From: Streptomyces sp. YS415
GTDB taxonomy: Bacteria; Actinomycetota; Actinomycetes; Streptomycetales; Streptomycetaceae
Assembly: GCF_023544665.1 (NCBI RefSeq)
Contig: NZ_JAMJFL010000001.1
Location: 186,001-250,000, forward strand
Length of the DNA stretch: 64,000 bases
Direction of reading: 5' to 3'
This document shows, piece by piece, positions 36,326-43,884 of the stretch. Numbering within the stretch: position 1 is the first letter of the stretch; every line of letters begins with the position of its first letter. Position numbers and translations under genes: made by a program. The notes under the pieces were generated by a model. It worked only from the letters and a program-made list of their open reading frames with translations. It was not told the origin of the DNA and ran no database searches.

Positions 36326-37102
36326 TTGTTGTACGGCGCGATGAAGGTATCCATCGGGGGGCCGCTGAAGCTCGCCTTCAGGCCCTGGGTGGAAGGCCTG
36401 GAGAACGTCCCCGCCGAGGGCCCCGCCATCCTGGCGAGCAACCACCTCTCGTTCTCCGACTCGTTCTTCCTGCCCGCGGTCCTCGACCGCAAGGTCACCT
36501 TCATCGCGAAGGCCGAGTACTTCACGACCCCGGGCCTCAAGGGCCGGCTGACGGCCGCGTTCTTCAAGGGCGTCGGCCAGCTCCCGGTGGACCGCTCCGG
36601 CGCGCGCGGCGCGGGCGAGGCGGCCATCAAGAGCGGTATAGAGGTGCTGGAGCGCGGCGAGCTGTTCGGCATCTACCCCGAGGGCACCCGCTCGCCCGAC
36701 GGCCGGCTCTACCGGGGCAAGCCCGGCGGCCTCGCGCGCGTGGCGCTCGCCACCGGGGCGCCGGTCATCCCGGTCGCCATGATCGACACGGAGAAGATCC
36801 AGCCGCCGGGGAAGGTCGTGCCCAAGCTGATGCGGCCGGGCATCCGGATCGGCAGGCCGCTGGACTTCAGCCGCTACCAGGGCATGGAGCACGACCGCTT
36901 CGTCCTGCGCGCGGTGACCGACGAGGTCATGTACGAGATCATGAAGCTCTCCGGCCAGGAGTACGTCGACATCTACGCCACCGCCGCCAAGCGCCGGCTC
37001 GCGGAGGAGGCGAAGGCGGAGAAGGAGGCGGAGAAGGCCGCGAAGGCCGCTCTCGCCAAGGCCGAGAAGGAACAGGCGGACAAGGAGAAGTCCGAGTCCT
37101 AG
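36326..37102 (+). CDS. 1-acyl-sn-glycerol-3-phosphate acyltransferase-like protein (PlsC family)
   Basis: It acylates lysophosphatidic acid or a related lipid at the membrane. The 258-aa protein has NHLSFSDSFFLP (the HX4D catalytic motif), VDRSG, and YPEGTRSPDGRLYRGKPGG (EGTR). The last 30 residues are a Lys/Glu/Ala-rich helix. The start is TTG 36326, seven bases after AGGAGG at 36313-36318; no ATG fits as well. M. tuberculosis Rv2182c is the counterpart. PimA-type and PimB-type lipid paths elsewhere in this block make phosphatidylinositol lipids a likely use. Confidence 0.88.
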   Translation: MLYGAMKVSIGGPLKLAFRPWVEGLENVPAEGPAILASNHLSFSDSFFLPAVLDRKVTFIAKAEYFTTPGLKGRLTAAFFKGVGQLPVDRSGARGAGEAAIKSGIEVLERGELFGIYPEGTRSPDGRLYRGKPGGLARVALATGAPVIPVAMIDTEKIQPPGKVVPKLMRPGIRIGRPLDFSRYQGMEHDRFVLRAVTDEVMYEIMKLSGQEYVDIYATAAKRRLAEEAKAEKEAEKAAKAALAKAEKEQADKEKSES

Positions 37103-37124
37103 ACGCGGCGGTGCCGTTCGGGGG

Positions 37125-38345
37125 GTGGGGGAGTTGGCCAGGCGCGAGAAGGTCCTGAGGATGTCGGTCGAGCAGCCGCTGTGGCGTGCGCTCATGGGGT
37201 ACCGGATCCTCACCCTGCTGTACGCGATCGGCCTGTTCATCAGCGCCTACGACGAGTTCGCGCGCCCCTGGGCCGCCGTCGCCTACTTCGCCGTACTGAC
37301 CGTGTGGACGTTCGCGACCCTCCCCAAGGTGGCGAACGCCGCCGCCTGCACCAAGCCCTTCCTGGCCGCCGATCTGACGCTCGCGCTCGTCGGCATCCTG
37401 CTCACCGGGGTCGCCGACTCGGCCGCCCACATCGAGGCGGGCAGCCCGACCCTGCCGTCGATATGGACGGCCGGTTCCGTGCTGGCGTTCGCCATCAAGG
37501 GCGGCTGGCGCTGGGCGGCCTTCGCCTCCACCCTGGTCGCCGTCGCCAACCTCGTGCACCGCGGCTCCCCGACCCGCGACACCGTCCACGCGGTGATCCT
37601 CGTCTGGGTGGCCTCCATCGCCATCGGCTACGTCGTCGAGGTCGCCCGCGCCTCCGAGCGCACCCTCGCCCGCGCCCTGGAGATCGAGGCCGCGACCCGG
37701 GAACGCGAACGGCTGGCCCGGGACATCCACGACAGCGTCCTGCAGGTGCTCGCCATGGTGCAGCGGCGCGGTGCCGTCATCGGCGGCGAGGCGGCCGAAC
37801 TGGGGCGCCTCGCCGGCGAGCAGGAGGTGGCGCTGCGCACCCTGGTCTCCGGCGGGCTGACCCCGGTGTCCCGGGTGTCGGAGAACGCGGCCGAGGGGGC
37901 CCTGGTCAGGGCCGTGGACGAAGAGCCCGACGCGGACGGCCCGCTCGATCTGCGGGCGCTGCTCGCGCCCTACGCCGGGTCCCGGACCAGCCTCGCCGAA
38001 CCCGGGGCGCCCGTGGTGCTGCCGCCGGCCGCCGCGCAGGAGCTGGCCGCGGCCGTCGGGGCCGCCCTGGACAATGTCCGGGAGCACGCCGGCGAGCAGG
38101 CGCGCGCGTGGATCCTGGTGGAGGACGAGCCGGACGCGGTGATCGTGACCGTCCGGGACGACGGCCCCGGCATCCCCGAGGGGCGGCTCGCGCAGGCCGA
38201 GGGCGAGGGACGGCTCGGGGTCGCGCTGTCGATCCGGGGGCGGCTGCGGGACATCGGGGGCAGCGCGGAGCTGATCTCGGTGCCCGGGCAGGGCACGGAA
38301 GTCGAACTGAAGGTACCGAAGCAGATGTCCCGGGGGATGCGATGA
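37125..38345 (+). CDS. macS: sensor histidine kinase of a MacRS-type two-component system
   Basis: The 406-aa kinase has a DUF5931-type N-terminal sensor with about five membrane helices, a short linker (EIEAATRERERLARDIHDSVLQV) with H202 as the phospho-acceptor of a HisKA_3 domain, and a C-terminal ATPase with ALDNVREHA, DDGPGIPEG and LGVALSIRGR. In S. coelicolor the pair SCO2121/SCO2120 (MacS/MacR), between the acyltransferase and a phosphofructokinase, controls morphogenic membrane protein genes and actinorhodin. The stop overlaps macR. Start GTG 37125 is uncertain; MSVEQPLW further in is an alternative. Confidence 0.87.
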   Translation: MGELARREKVLRMSVEQPLWRALMGYRILTLLYAIGLFISAYDEFARPWAAVAYFAVLTVWTFATLPKVANAAACTKPFLAADLTLALVGILLTGVADSAAHIEAGSPTLPSIWTAGSVLAFAIKGGWRWAAFASTLVAVANLVHRGSPTRDTVHAVILVWVASIAIGYVVEVARASERTLARALEIEAATRERERLARDIHDSVLQVLAMVQRRGAVIGGEAAELGRLAGEQEVALRTLVSGGLTPVSRVSENAAEGALVRAVDEEPDADGPLDLRALLAPYAGSRTSLAEPGAPVVLPPAAAQELAAAVGAALDNVREHAGEQARAWILVEDEPDAVIVTVRDDGPGIPEGRLAQAEGEGRLGVALSIRGRLRDIGGSAELISVPGQGTEVELKVPKQMSRGMR

Positions 38346-39022
38346 GCGAGCAGGGCGGACCGATCAAGGTGATGGTGGTCGACGACCACCCGATGTGGCG
38401 CGACGCCGTCGCCCGGGACCTGAGCGAGTCCGGGCTGGAGGTGGTCGCCACCGCGGGCGACGGCGAGCAGGCCGTGCGCCGCGCCAAGGCCGTGGGCCCC
38501 GACGTGCTCGTCCTCGACCTCAACCTGCCCGTCAAGCCCGGCGTCCAGGTCTGCAAGGAACTCGTCGCCCACAACCCGGCCCTGCGCGTGCTGGTCCTGT
38601 CCGCGAGCGGGGAGCACGCCGACGTCCTGGAGGCCGTGAAGTCCGGCGCCACCGGCTATCTGCTGAAGTCGGCGTCCACGGAGGAACTCCTCGACGCGGT
38701 CCGCCGTACCGCCGTCGGCGACCCGGTGTTCACCCCGGGCCTGGCCGGGCTCGTCCTCGGCGAGTACCGGCGCCTCGCCTCCGAACCCGCCCCCGCCGAC
38801 CGCGACACCGGCCGGCCGGGTGCCCCGCAGCTCACCGACCGCGAGACCGAGGTGCTGCGGCTGGTCGCCAAGGGCCTGAGCTACAAGCAGATCGCCGAGC
38901 GGCTCGTGATCTCCCACCGGACCGTGCAGAACCACGTCCAGAACACCCTCGGCAAGCTCCAGTTGCACAATCGCGTGGAACTCGTTCGGTACGCCATCGA
39001 GCGCGGACTTGACGACGCGTAA
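38342..39022 (+). CDS. macR: NarL/LuxR-family response regulator of a MacRS-type system
   Basis: The 226-aa regulator has a receiver domain (VMVVDDHPMWRDAV, phospho-acceptor D59 in LVLDLNLP, then SASGEHADV and KSGATGYLLKSAS) and a LuxR helix-turn-helix (LTDRETEVLRLVAKGLSYKQIAERLVISHRTVQNHVQN). It binds promoters when phosphorylated by MacS. The ATG overlaps the macS stop by four bases. Confidence 0.9.
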   Translation: MSEQGGPIKVMVVDDHPMWRDAVARDLSESGLEVVATAGDGEQAVRRAKAVGPDVLVLDLNLPVKPGVQVCKELVAHNPALRVLVLSASGEHADVLEAVKSGATGYLLKSASTEELLDAVRRTAVGDPVFTPGLAGLVLGEYRRLASEPAPADRDTGRPGAPQLTDRETEVLRLVAKGLSYKQIAERLVISHRTVQNHVQNTLGKLQLHNRVELVRYAIERGLDDA

Positions 39023-39070
39023 ACGAACCTCCTGCTGTTTCACCGGAATTGCGGCTCCGACCCATCCCTG

Positions 39071-39086
39071 AGTGACCTGGATCACT
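39071..39086. promoter_or_regulatory. Crp-like inverted repeat upstream of pfkA
   Basis: AGTGA (39071-39075) and TCACT (39082-39086) are separated by six bases, so the core is GTGA-N6-TCAC as in Crp/FNR-family operators. It lies about 45 bases before the pfkA ATG. A TATTAG/TTAGCGT stretch follows at 39086-39094 that may hold the -10. Streptomyces Crp binds GTG-N6-CAC sites, so it is a good candidate. Confidence 0.5.
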
Positions 39087-39130
39087 ATTAGCGTGGCCTT
39101 TCCAGGCAACCGCGGCGAAGGGACATTTCC

Positions 39131-40159
39131 ATGCGGGTCGGAGTACTGACCGGAGGCGGCGACTGCCCCGGTCTCAACGCCGTCATCCGGGCCATCGTCC
39201 GCAAGGGCGTACAGGAGTACGGCTACGACTTCACCGGCTTCCGGGACGGCTGGCGCGGTCCGCTCGACGGCGACAGCGTCCGTCTCGACATCCCCGCCGT
39301 ACGCGGCATCCTGCCCCGCGGCGGCACGATCCTCGGATCCTCGCGCACCAACCCCCTCCAGCACGAGGACGGCATCCGGCGGATCAAGGAGAACCTGGCC
39401 AAGCAGGAGGTCGACGCGCTCATCACGATCGGCGGCGAGGACACCCTCGGGGTGGCCGCGCAGCTGTCGGACGAGTACGGCGTGCCCTGTGTCGGCGTCC
39501 CGAAGACCATCGACAACGACCTGTCCGCCACCGACTACACCTTCGGCTTCGACACCGCCGTCGGCATCGCGACCGAGGCCATCGACCGCCTGCACACCAC
39601 CGCCGAGTCCCATATGCGGGTCCTCGTCGTGGAGGTGATGGGCCGTCACGCCGGGTGGATCGCCATCCACTCCGGCCTCGCGGGCGGCGCCAACGTCATC
39701 CTCATCCCCGAGCAGCGCTTCGACATCGAGAAGGTGTGCGCCTGGGTGACCTCCCGCTTCAAGGCGTCGTACGCCCCCATCGTGGTCGTCGCCGAGGGCG
39801 CCATGCCCAAGGACGGCGAGATGGTGCTCAAGGACGGGTCGCTGGACTCCTTCGGGCACGTCCGGCTCTCCGGCGTCGGCGAGTGGCTGGCCAAGGAGAT
39901 CGAGAGGCGCACCGGCAAGGAGGCCCGCACCACCGTCCTCGGGCACGTCCAGCGCGGCGGCACCCCCAGCGCCTTCGACCGCTGGCTCGCCACCCGCTTC
40001 GGACTGCACGCCATCGAGGCGGTCCGCGACGGCGACTTCGGCAAGATGGTCGCCCTGCGCGGCACGGACATCGTCCGCGTCCCGATCGCGGACGCCACGG
40101 CGAAGCTGAAGACGGTCGATCCGGCACTCTACGAGGAGGTCGGGGTCTTCTTCGGCTGA
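39131..40159 (+). CDS. pfkA: 6-phosphofructokinase, group III, with PPi-type residues
   Basis: It converts fructose-6-phosphate to the 1,6-bisphosphate. The 342-aa product shows LTGGGDCPGLNAVIR, the Asp base in PKTIDNDLSATDYTFGFDTAV, MGRHAGWIA and HVQRGGTPSAFDR. At residue 104 it has Asp in GGEDT, where ATP-specific enzymes have Gly (GGDGS, GGEGT); Lys125 in PKTIDND replaces the E. coli Gly124. The Asp-plus-Lys pair marks pyrophosphate-dependent enzymes such as that of Amycolatopsis methanolica. PPi use is thus possible; ATP use is not excluded. GAAGGGA precedes the ATG. Confidence 0.93.
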   Translation: MRVGVLTGGGDCPGLNAVIRAIVRKGVQEYGYDFTGFRDGWRGPLDGDSVRLDIPAVRGILPRGGTILGSSRTNPLQHEDGIRRIKENLAKQEVDALITIGGEDTLGVAAQLSDEYGVPCVGVPKTIDNDLSATDYTFGFDTAVGIATEAIDRLHTTAESHMRVLVVEVMGRHAGWIAIHSGLAGGANVILIPEQRFDIEKVCAWVTSRFKASYAPIVVVAEGAMPKDGEMVLKDGSLDSFGHVRLSGVGEWLAKEIERRTGKEARTTVLGHVQRGGTPSAFDRWLATRFGLHAIEAVRDGDFGKMVALRGTDIVRVPIADATAKLKTVDPALYEEVGVFFG

Positions 40160-40170
40160 CCGGGCAGCCG

Positions 40171-40204
40171 AGGGTTATGGGCCGTATATTCGGCCCATAA
40201 CCCT
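40171..40204. promoter_or_regulatory. 34-base interrupted palindrome with TATATT loop, before a dehydrogenase gene
   Basis: A 14-base arm (40171-40184, core GTTATGGGCCG) is exactly complementary to 40191-40204, around TATATT at 40185-40190. It fills the gap between pfkA stop and the dehydrogenase ribosome site. TATATT resembles a -10 (TATAAT) placed inside the loop, so a repressor here would cover the promoter; as RNA it would form a strong hairpin. Confidence 0.6.
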
Positions 40205-40222
40205 ATGATCCGGGAGCCTGTC

Positions 40223-41218
40223 GTGGAGATCCTCGCCTTCGGCGTCCAGGCGGACGAGAAGCCCCTGATCGAGCGCGCCTTCGCCGGTCACCACGAGGTG
40301 CGCTGTCTGGACGTCTTCCTCAACGAGGACACCGCTCCGATCGCGGCCGGCTACGAGGCGATCTCCACCAGCGTCAACGCCGACCTCGGCGCGCGCGTCC
40401 TGGAGCTCCTGGCGGCGGGCGGCACGCGGATGGTCGCCCAGCGCTCCACCGGGTTCAACAACATCGACCTGGACGTCGCCGAGCGGCTCGGCATGACGGT
40501 CGCCCGGGTGTCGTACTACTCGCCGTACGCGGTCGCCGAGTTCGCCTGGGCGCTCGCCATGGCCGTCAACCGCCGTATCGTGCGCGCCTCCACCCGCACC
40601 CGGGACTTCGACTTCCGGCTCGACGGGCTGATGGGCCGCGACATGCACGGCCGCACCGCCGGCGTCCTCGGCACCGGCAAGATCGGCGAGGCGTTCGCCC
40701 GCATCGCCCACGGCTTCGGCATGCGGCTGCTCGGCTGGGACGTCGCCGAGAACCCGGCCTGCATGGAGCTCGGCATGCGCTACGTCCCCAAGGACCAGCT
40801 GCTCGCCGACTCCGATCTGGTCAGCCTGCACGTGCCGCTGATGCCCGAGACCCAGCACCTGATCGACGGGCCCGCCCTGAAGGCGATGCGGGACGACGCG
40901 ATCCTGGTGAATTCCAGCCGCGGCGGCCTGATCGACACCGCGGCCCTCGTCGCGGAGCTGCGCGAGGGCCGCTTCACCGGCGTCGGCCTCGATGTGTACG
41001 AGGCGGAGGCGGGCCTGTTCTTCCTCGACAAGTCCCTGCAGGCGATCGAGGACGACGTCCTGGCCCGGCTGGTCACCTTCCCGAACGTCCTGGTCACCTC
41101 GCACCAGGCGTACTACACCGTGGACGCCGTCGGCCAGATCGTCGACGCCACGGTGCAGAACGTCCTGGACTACACGGAGGGCCGCCGCTCGAAGAACGTG
41201 CTGGTGCCGCGCAGCTGA
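40223..41218 (+). CDS. D-2-hydroxyacid dehydrogenase (D-lactate dehydrogenase type)
   Basis: It interconverts 2-oxoacids and D-2-hydroxyacids with NAD(H); pyruvate and D-lactate are the usual pair for this type. The 331-aa enzyme starts MEILAFGVQADEKPL, with Rossmann loop GVLGTGKIG, catalytic Arg in NSSRGGLID, Glu in LDVYEAE and His in TSHQAYYT. GTG 40223 is preferred: CGGGAG lies six bases upstream and the family starts at this point; ATG 40205 is in frame but touches the palindrome. The 3' end overlaps the convergent trpE stop by 49 bases. Confidence 0.9.
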   Translation: MEILAFGVQADEKPLIERAFAGHHEVRCLDVFLNEDTAPIAAGYEAISTSVNADLGARVLELLAAGGTRMVAQRSTGFNNIDLDVAERLGMTVARVSYYSPYAVAEFAWALAMAVNRRIVRASTRTRDFDFRLDGLMGRDMHGRTAGVLGTGKIGEAFARIAHGFGMRLLGWDVAENPACMELGMRYVPKDQLLADSDLVSLHVPLMPETQHLIDGPALKAMRDDAILVNSSRGGLIDTAALVAELREGRFTGVGLDVYEAEAGLFFLDKSLQAIEDDVLARLVTFPNVLVTSHQAYYTVDAVGQIVDATVQNVLDYTEGRRSKNVLVPRS

Positions 41219-43080
41219 CCGACCAGCTCCCGCACGATCGAGGCGCCGTTCAGCGTCAGCACCGACTCGGGGTGGAACTGCACCCCGGCGAAACCGGGCC
41301 CGCGCAGCGCGTGCACCTCGCAGGACGCGCTCCGGCTGATCTCGACACCGTGGGCGGCCAGTTCACCGGCTGCCTCGTCGTCGCAGCGGGCCACGAAGCT
41401 GTTGTAGAACCCGACGGTCTCGGGCCGCCCGAACAGCTCGACCGACGTCTGCGCCCCCTGGTACGGGACCTCCTTCCGGACGATCTCGAGCCCCAGCTCG
41501 GCCGCGATCAGCTCGTGCCCGAGGCAGACGCCGAGGACGCCGTGCCGGTGGCCGCGGAGCACCTCGGCGGTCAGGGCCCGCAGGAAGCGCATCTTGGGGT
41601 CGGCGGTGTCGGACGGGTCACCGGGACCGGGGCCGAGCACGACCGGCCCCTCGTGCGCGCGGGCGGCTTCCGCCAGGCCCGGCTCGTCGTAGCGCCGGAC
41701 GGTGACGTCGAGCCCGCTGGAGCGCAGCACGTGCGCGAGCATCGCCGTGAAGGTGTCCTCGCCGTCGACGACCAGGGCGTGCCCGGTGAGCTCCGCGGCC
41801 CGCTCCTGCATCCGCAGCCAGAACGGGGCGAGCGAGGCCCGGCGCCCGTCGAGGGCGGCACGCACGCGGGGGTCGTCGGTCAGCTTGGGGCGGGTGCCGT
41901 CCGTGCGGGGCCGGGACGGGCGCACCCCGAGGGCGGCCAGCACGCCCGCCGCCTTGGCGTGGGTCTCGGCGACCTCGCTCTCTGCGTCGGAGCCCCGCAC
42001 GAGGGTCGCGCCGACCGGAACCCGCAGCCGCCCGTCGGCGTCGATGTCCGCGGTGCGGATGAGGATGGGGGAGTCGAGGGTCTGCGCGCCACCGGAGTCC
42101 CGGCCGAGCAGCGCCAGGGCCCCCGCGTAGTAGCCGCGCCCGCCGACCTCGTGGCGCTCGATGACCCGGCAGGCGTTCTGCACCGGGGAGCCGGTGACGG
42201 TGGCCGCGAACATGGTCTCCTTCAGCACCTCCCGCACGTCCAGCGAGGACTTCCCGCGCAACTCGTACTCGGTGTGCGCCAGATGGGCCATCTCCTTCAG
42301 CCGGGGCCCGATCACCACCCCGCCCATGTCCCCGACGGTGCACATCATCTTGAGCTCCTCGTCGACGACCATCGACAGCTCCTCGATCTCCTTGCCGTCG
42401 GCGAGGAAGTCCAGCAGATGCCCCGGGGTCGGCCCCTCGGCGGGATAGCGGTACGTCCCGCTGATCGGGTTCATCACGACGGTGCCGCCGGACATCCGCA
42501 CATGCACCTCGGGGCTCGCGCCGACCAGGGTGCGCTCCCCGGTGTGCACGACGAACGTCCAGTACGCGCCCCGCTCGCCCTCCAGCAGCCGCCGGAACAG
42601 CGCGAGGGCGTCGGCTCTGCCGAACCCGGGGATCTCGCCCTCGTAGGTCCGCCGGATCACGAAGTTCGCGCCCTCGCCCCGCCCGATCTCCTCCCGCAGC
42701 ACGCGCCCGACGATCTCGGCGTACTCCTCGTCGCCGACGTCGAAGCGGCCGCCCCGGACGTCCACGTCGTGGGCGGGGAGCTGGTCCAGTGCCCGGGCGA
42801 GGGGGATTGCGTGGGTCTCCTCGGGGACCAGCACCGTCAGGGGCGTGCCGTCGTCCCGGACGTCGAAGCCCCGCTCGCGGATCTGGCGGAAGGGCACGAG
42901 CGCGAGGCCCTCCTCGGGCAGGTCGGCGAGGCGGTCGCAGGAGTGGACCGGGCCGAGGAGGACTTCCACGGTGTTCTCGTCGTGGCCCGGCGTGCGGCGG
43001 CGCAGCAGGGCGAACGGGCGGGGATCGTCGAGCAGGTCGAGCAGCCGCATGGGTGCGTGCTGCGTGGGTCCGTGCTGCAT
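41170..43080 (-). CDS. trpE: fused anthranilate synthase (TrpE-TrpG)
   Basis: It makes anthranilate from chorismate and glutamine. The 636-aa protein has the TrpE part first, with the Mg/chorismate motifs GASPEVHVRM, MNPISGTYRYPAEGPTP and ETMFAATVTGSPVQNA, then a glutamine amidotransferase domain with PGPGDPSD, the nucleophile Cys in GVLGVCLGHELI and HPES (catalytic His, Glu). Such fusions resemble PhzE but occur in the Streptomyces tryptophan path. ATG 43080 has AAGGAAA upstream; longer frames run into the leader. The trpL attenuator controls it. Confidence 0.93.
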   Translation of the reverse strand: MQHGPTQHAPMRLLDLLDDPRPFALLRRRTPGHDENTVEVLLGPVHSCDRLADLPEEGLALVPFRQIRERGFDVRDDGTPLTVLVPEETHAIPLARALDQLPAHDVDVRGGRFDVGDEEYAEIVGRVLREEIGRGEGANFVIRRTYEGEIPGFGRADALALFRRLLEGERGAYWTFVVHTGERTLVGASPEVHVRMSGGTVVMNPISGTYRYPAEGPTPGHLLDFLADGKEIEELSMVVDEELKMMCTVGDMGGVVIGPRLKEMAHLAHTEYELRGKSSLDVREVLKETMFAATVTGSPVQNACRVIERHEVGGRGYYAGALALLGRDSGGAQTLDSPILIRTADIDADGRLRVPVGATLVRGSDAESEVAETHAKAAGVLAALGVRPSRPRTDGTRPKLTDDPRVRAALDGRRASLAPFWLRMQERAAELTGHALVVDGEDTFTAMLAHVLRSSGLDVTVRRYDEPGLAEAARAHEGPVVLGPGPGDPSDTADPKMRFLRALTAEVLRGHRHGVLGVCLGHELIAAELGLEIVRKEVPYQGAQTSVELFGRPETVGFYNSFVARCDDEAAGELAAHGVEISRSASCEVHALRGPGFAGVQFHPESVLTLNGASIVRELVGQLRGTSTFFERRPSV

Positions 43081-43114
43081 GGGTCCGTTTCCTTCTCGCT
43101 GAGAGGAACGGACC

Positions 43115-43152
43115 CCGGAAAACACCGAAGGCCGCCCCTCGGGCGGCCTTCG
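43115..43152 (-). terminator. trpE transcription attenuator
   Basis: CGAAGGCCGCCC and GGGCGGCCTTCG form a 12-base-pair stem with a 3-base loop, followed on the minus strand by GGTGTTTTCC. GGCGGCC inside the end of trpL (43179-43185) can pair with GGCCGCC of the stem (43142-43148), making an antiterminator. Confidence 0.88.
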
Positions 43153-43172
43153 CGAAGTGTGGGTACGCGCAG

Positions 43173-43235
43173 TCAGTGGGCCGCCGGAGAAGCGGTCCAC
43201 CACCAGTTCTGGTTCTGGGTCGGGTGCGCGAACAT
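43173..43235 (-). CDS. trpL: trp leader peptide
   Basis: A 20-residue leader, MFAHPTQNQNWWWTASPAAH, has three consecutive Trp codons at 43197-43205 and is followed by the attenuator. Ribosome stalling at scarce tRNA-Trp would leave the GGCGGCC segment free to form the antiterminator. Attenuation of trpE of this kind has been described in Streptomyces. No ORF of usual length would report it. Confidence 0.9.
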   Translation of the reverse strand: MFAHPTQNQNWWWTASPAAH

Positions 43236-43244
43236 GCCCCGACC

Positions 43245-43832
43245 CTAACGCATCAGCAGCAGATCCAGGGCGCGGTCGAGATAACCCGTCAGCCCGTCCC
43301 CCTCCGGCAGCGTGGCCGGGACGGCGTGGGCGAGCTGGGCGTGCCCCAGGTAGACGCTGTACGCGAGCAGCCCGCGCCGCCTGGCCTCCGGCTCGGGGAA
43401 ACCGGCCTCGGTGAAGAGCCGGGCCACATAGGCGACCCGGCGTTCGGTGACCCGGCCGAGCACCGCCGCGACGCGCGGGTCGTCGGCGGTGGCCAGCAGG
43501 GTGACCTCCAGCGTGTCGTCCGCGGTGGACCCGATCGCCTCGGCGAACAGCAGCCGCAGCCGCCGCTCGGGGTCGGGCTCCGTCTCCAGCTCGGTGATGA
43601 GCACCTCGGTCTGGGTCTCGGCCCAGCGTTCCAGCGCCGCCTCGATCAGGGCGTCCCGGTTGGCGAAGTGCCAGTAGAAGCTGCCCTTGGTGGTGCCGAG
43701 CCGGGTGGCGAGCGGTTCCACCGCGACCGCGGCGAGCCCGCCCTCACTCATCGCGAGGAGGGCGGCGTCGGCCCAGTCGTCGGCGCTCAGCCGGGCCTTG
43801 CCGGAGGTCTTGCGAGGGGGGCGTTGCACCAT
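43245..43832 (-). CDS. TetR-family transcriptional regulator
   Basis: A 195-aa repressor with a TetR helix-turn-helix (ADAALLAMSEGGLAAVAVEPLATRLGTTKGSFYWHFANRDALIEAAL) and a helical ligand domain. It starts at ATG 43832, next to the palindrome it probably binds; longer in-frame starts would place the promoter region inside the gene. It is divergent from an SRPBCC gene, which is the likely target. The ligand is unknown. Confidence 0.87.
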   Translation of the reverse strand: MVQRPPRKTSGKARLSADDWADAALLAMSEGGLAAVAVEPLATRLGTTKGSFYWHFANRDALIEAALERWAETQTEVLITELETEPDPERRLRLLFAEAIGSTADDTLEVTLLATADDPRVAAVLGRVTERRVAYVARLFTEAGFPEPEARRRGLLAYSVYLGHAQLAHAVPATLPEGDGLTGYLDRALDLLLMR

Positions 43833-43833
43833 G

Positions 43834-43874
43834 ACCGTACGGTACCGTACGGTTGACCATACGCCACCGTATGG
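43834..43874. promoter_or_regulatory. two palindromic operators between TetR and SRPBCC genes
   Basis: A perfect 20-base palindrome ACCGTACGGTACCGTACGGT (43834-43853) is followed by CCATACG-N4-CGTATGG (43857-43874). Both share the half-site (C)CGTA. TTGACC at 43853-43858 may be the -35 of the plus gene. TetR dimers probably bind both sites and repress both directions. Confidence 0.75.
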
Positions 43875-43884
43875 AGGTGCTCCG

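Noticed and set aside
40171-40204. Rex operator before the dehydrogenase
   Set aside because: The arms do not contain the TGTGAA/TTCACA half-sites.
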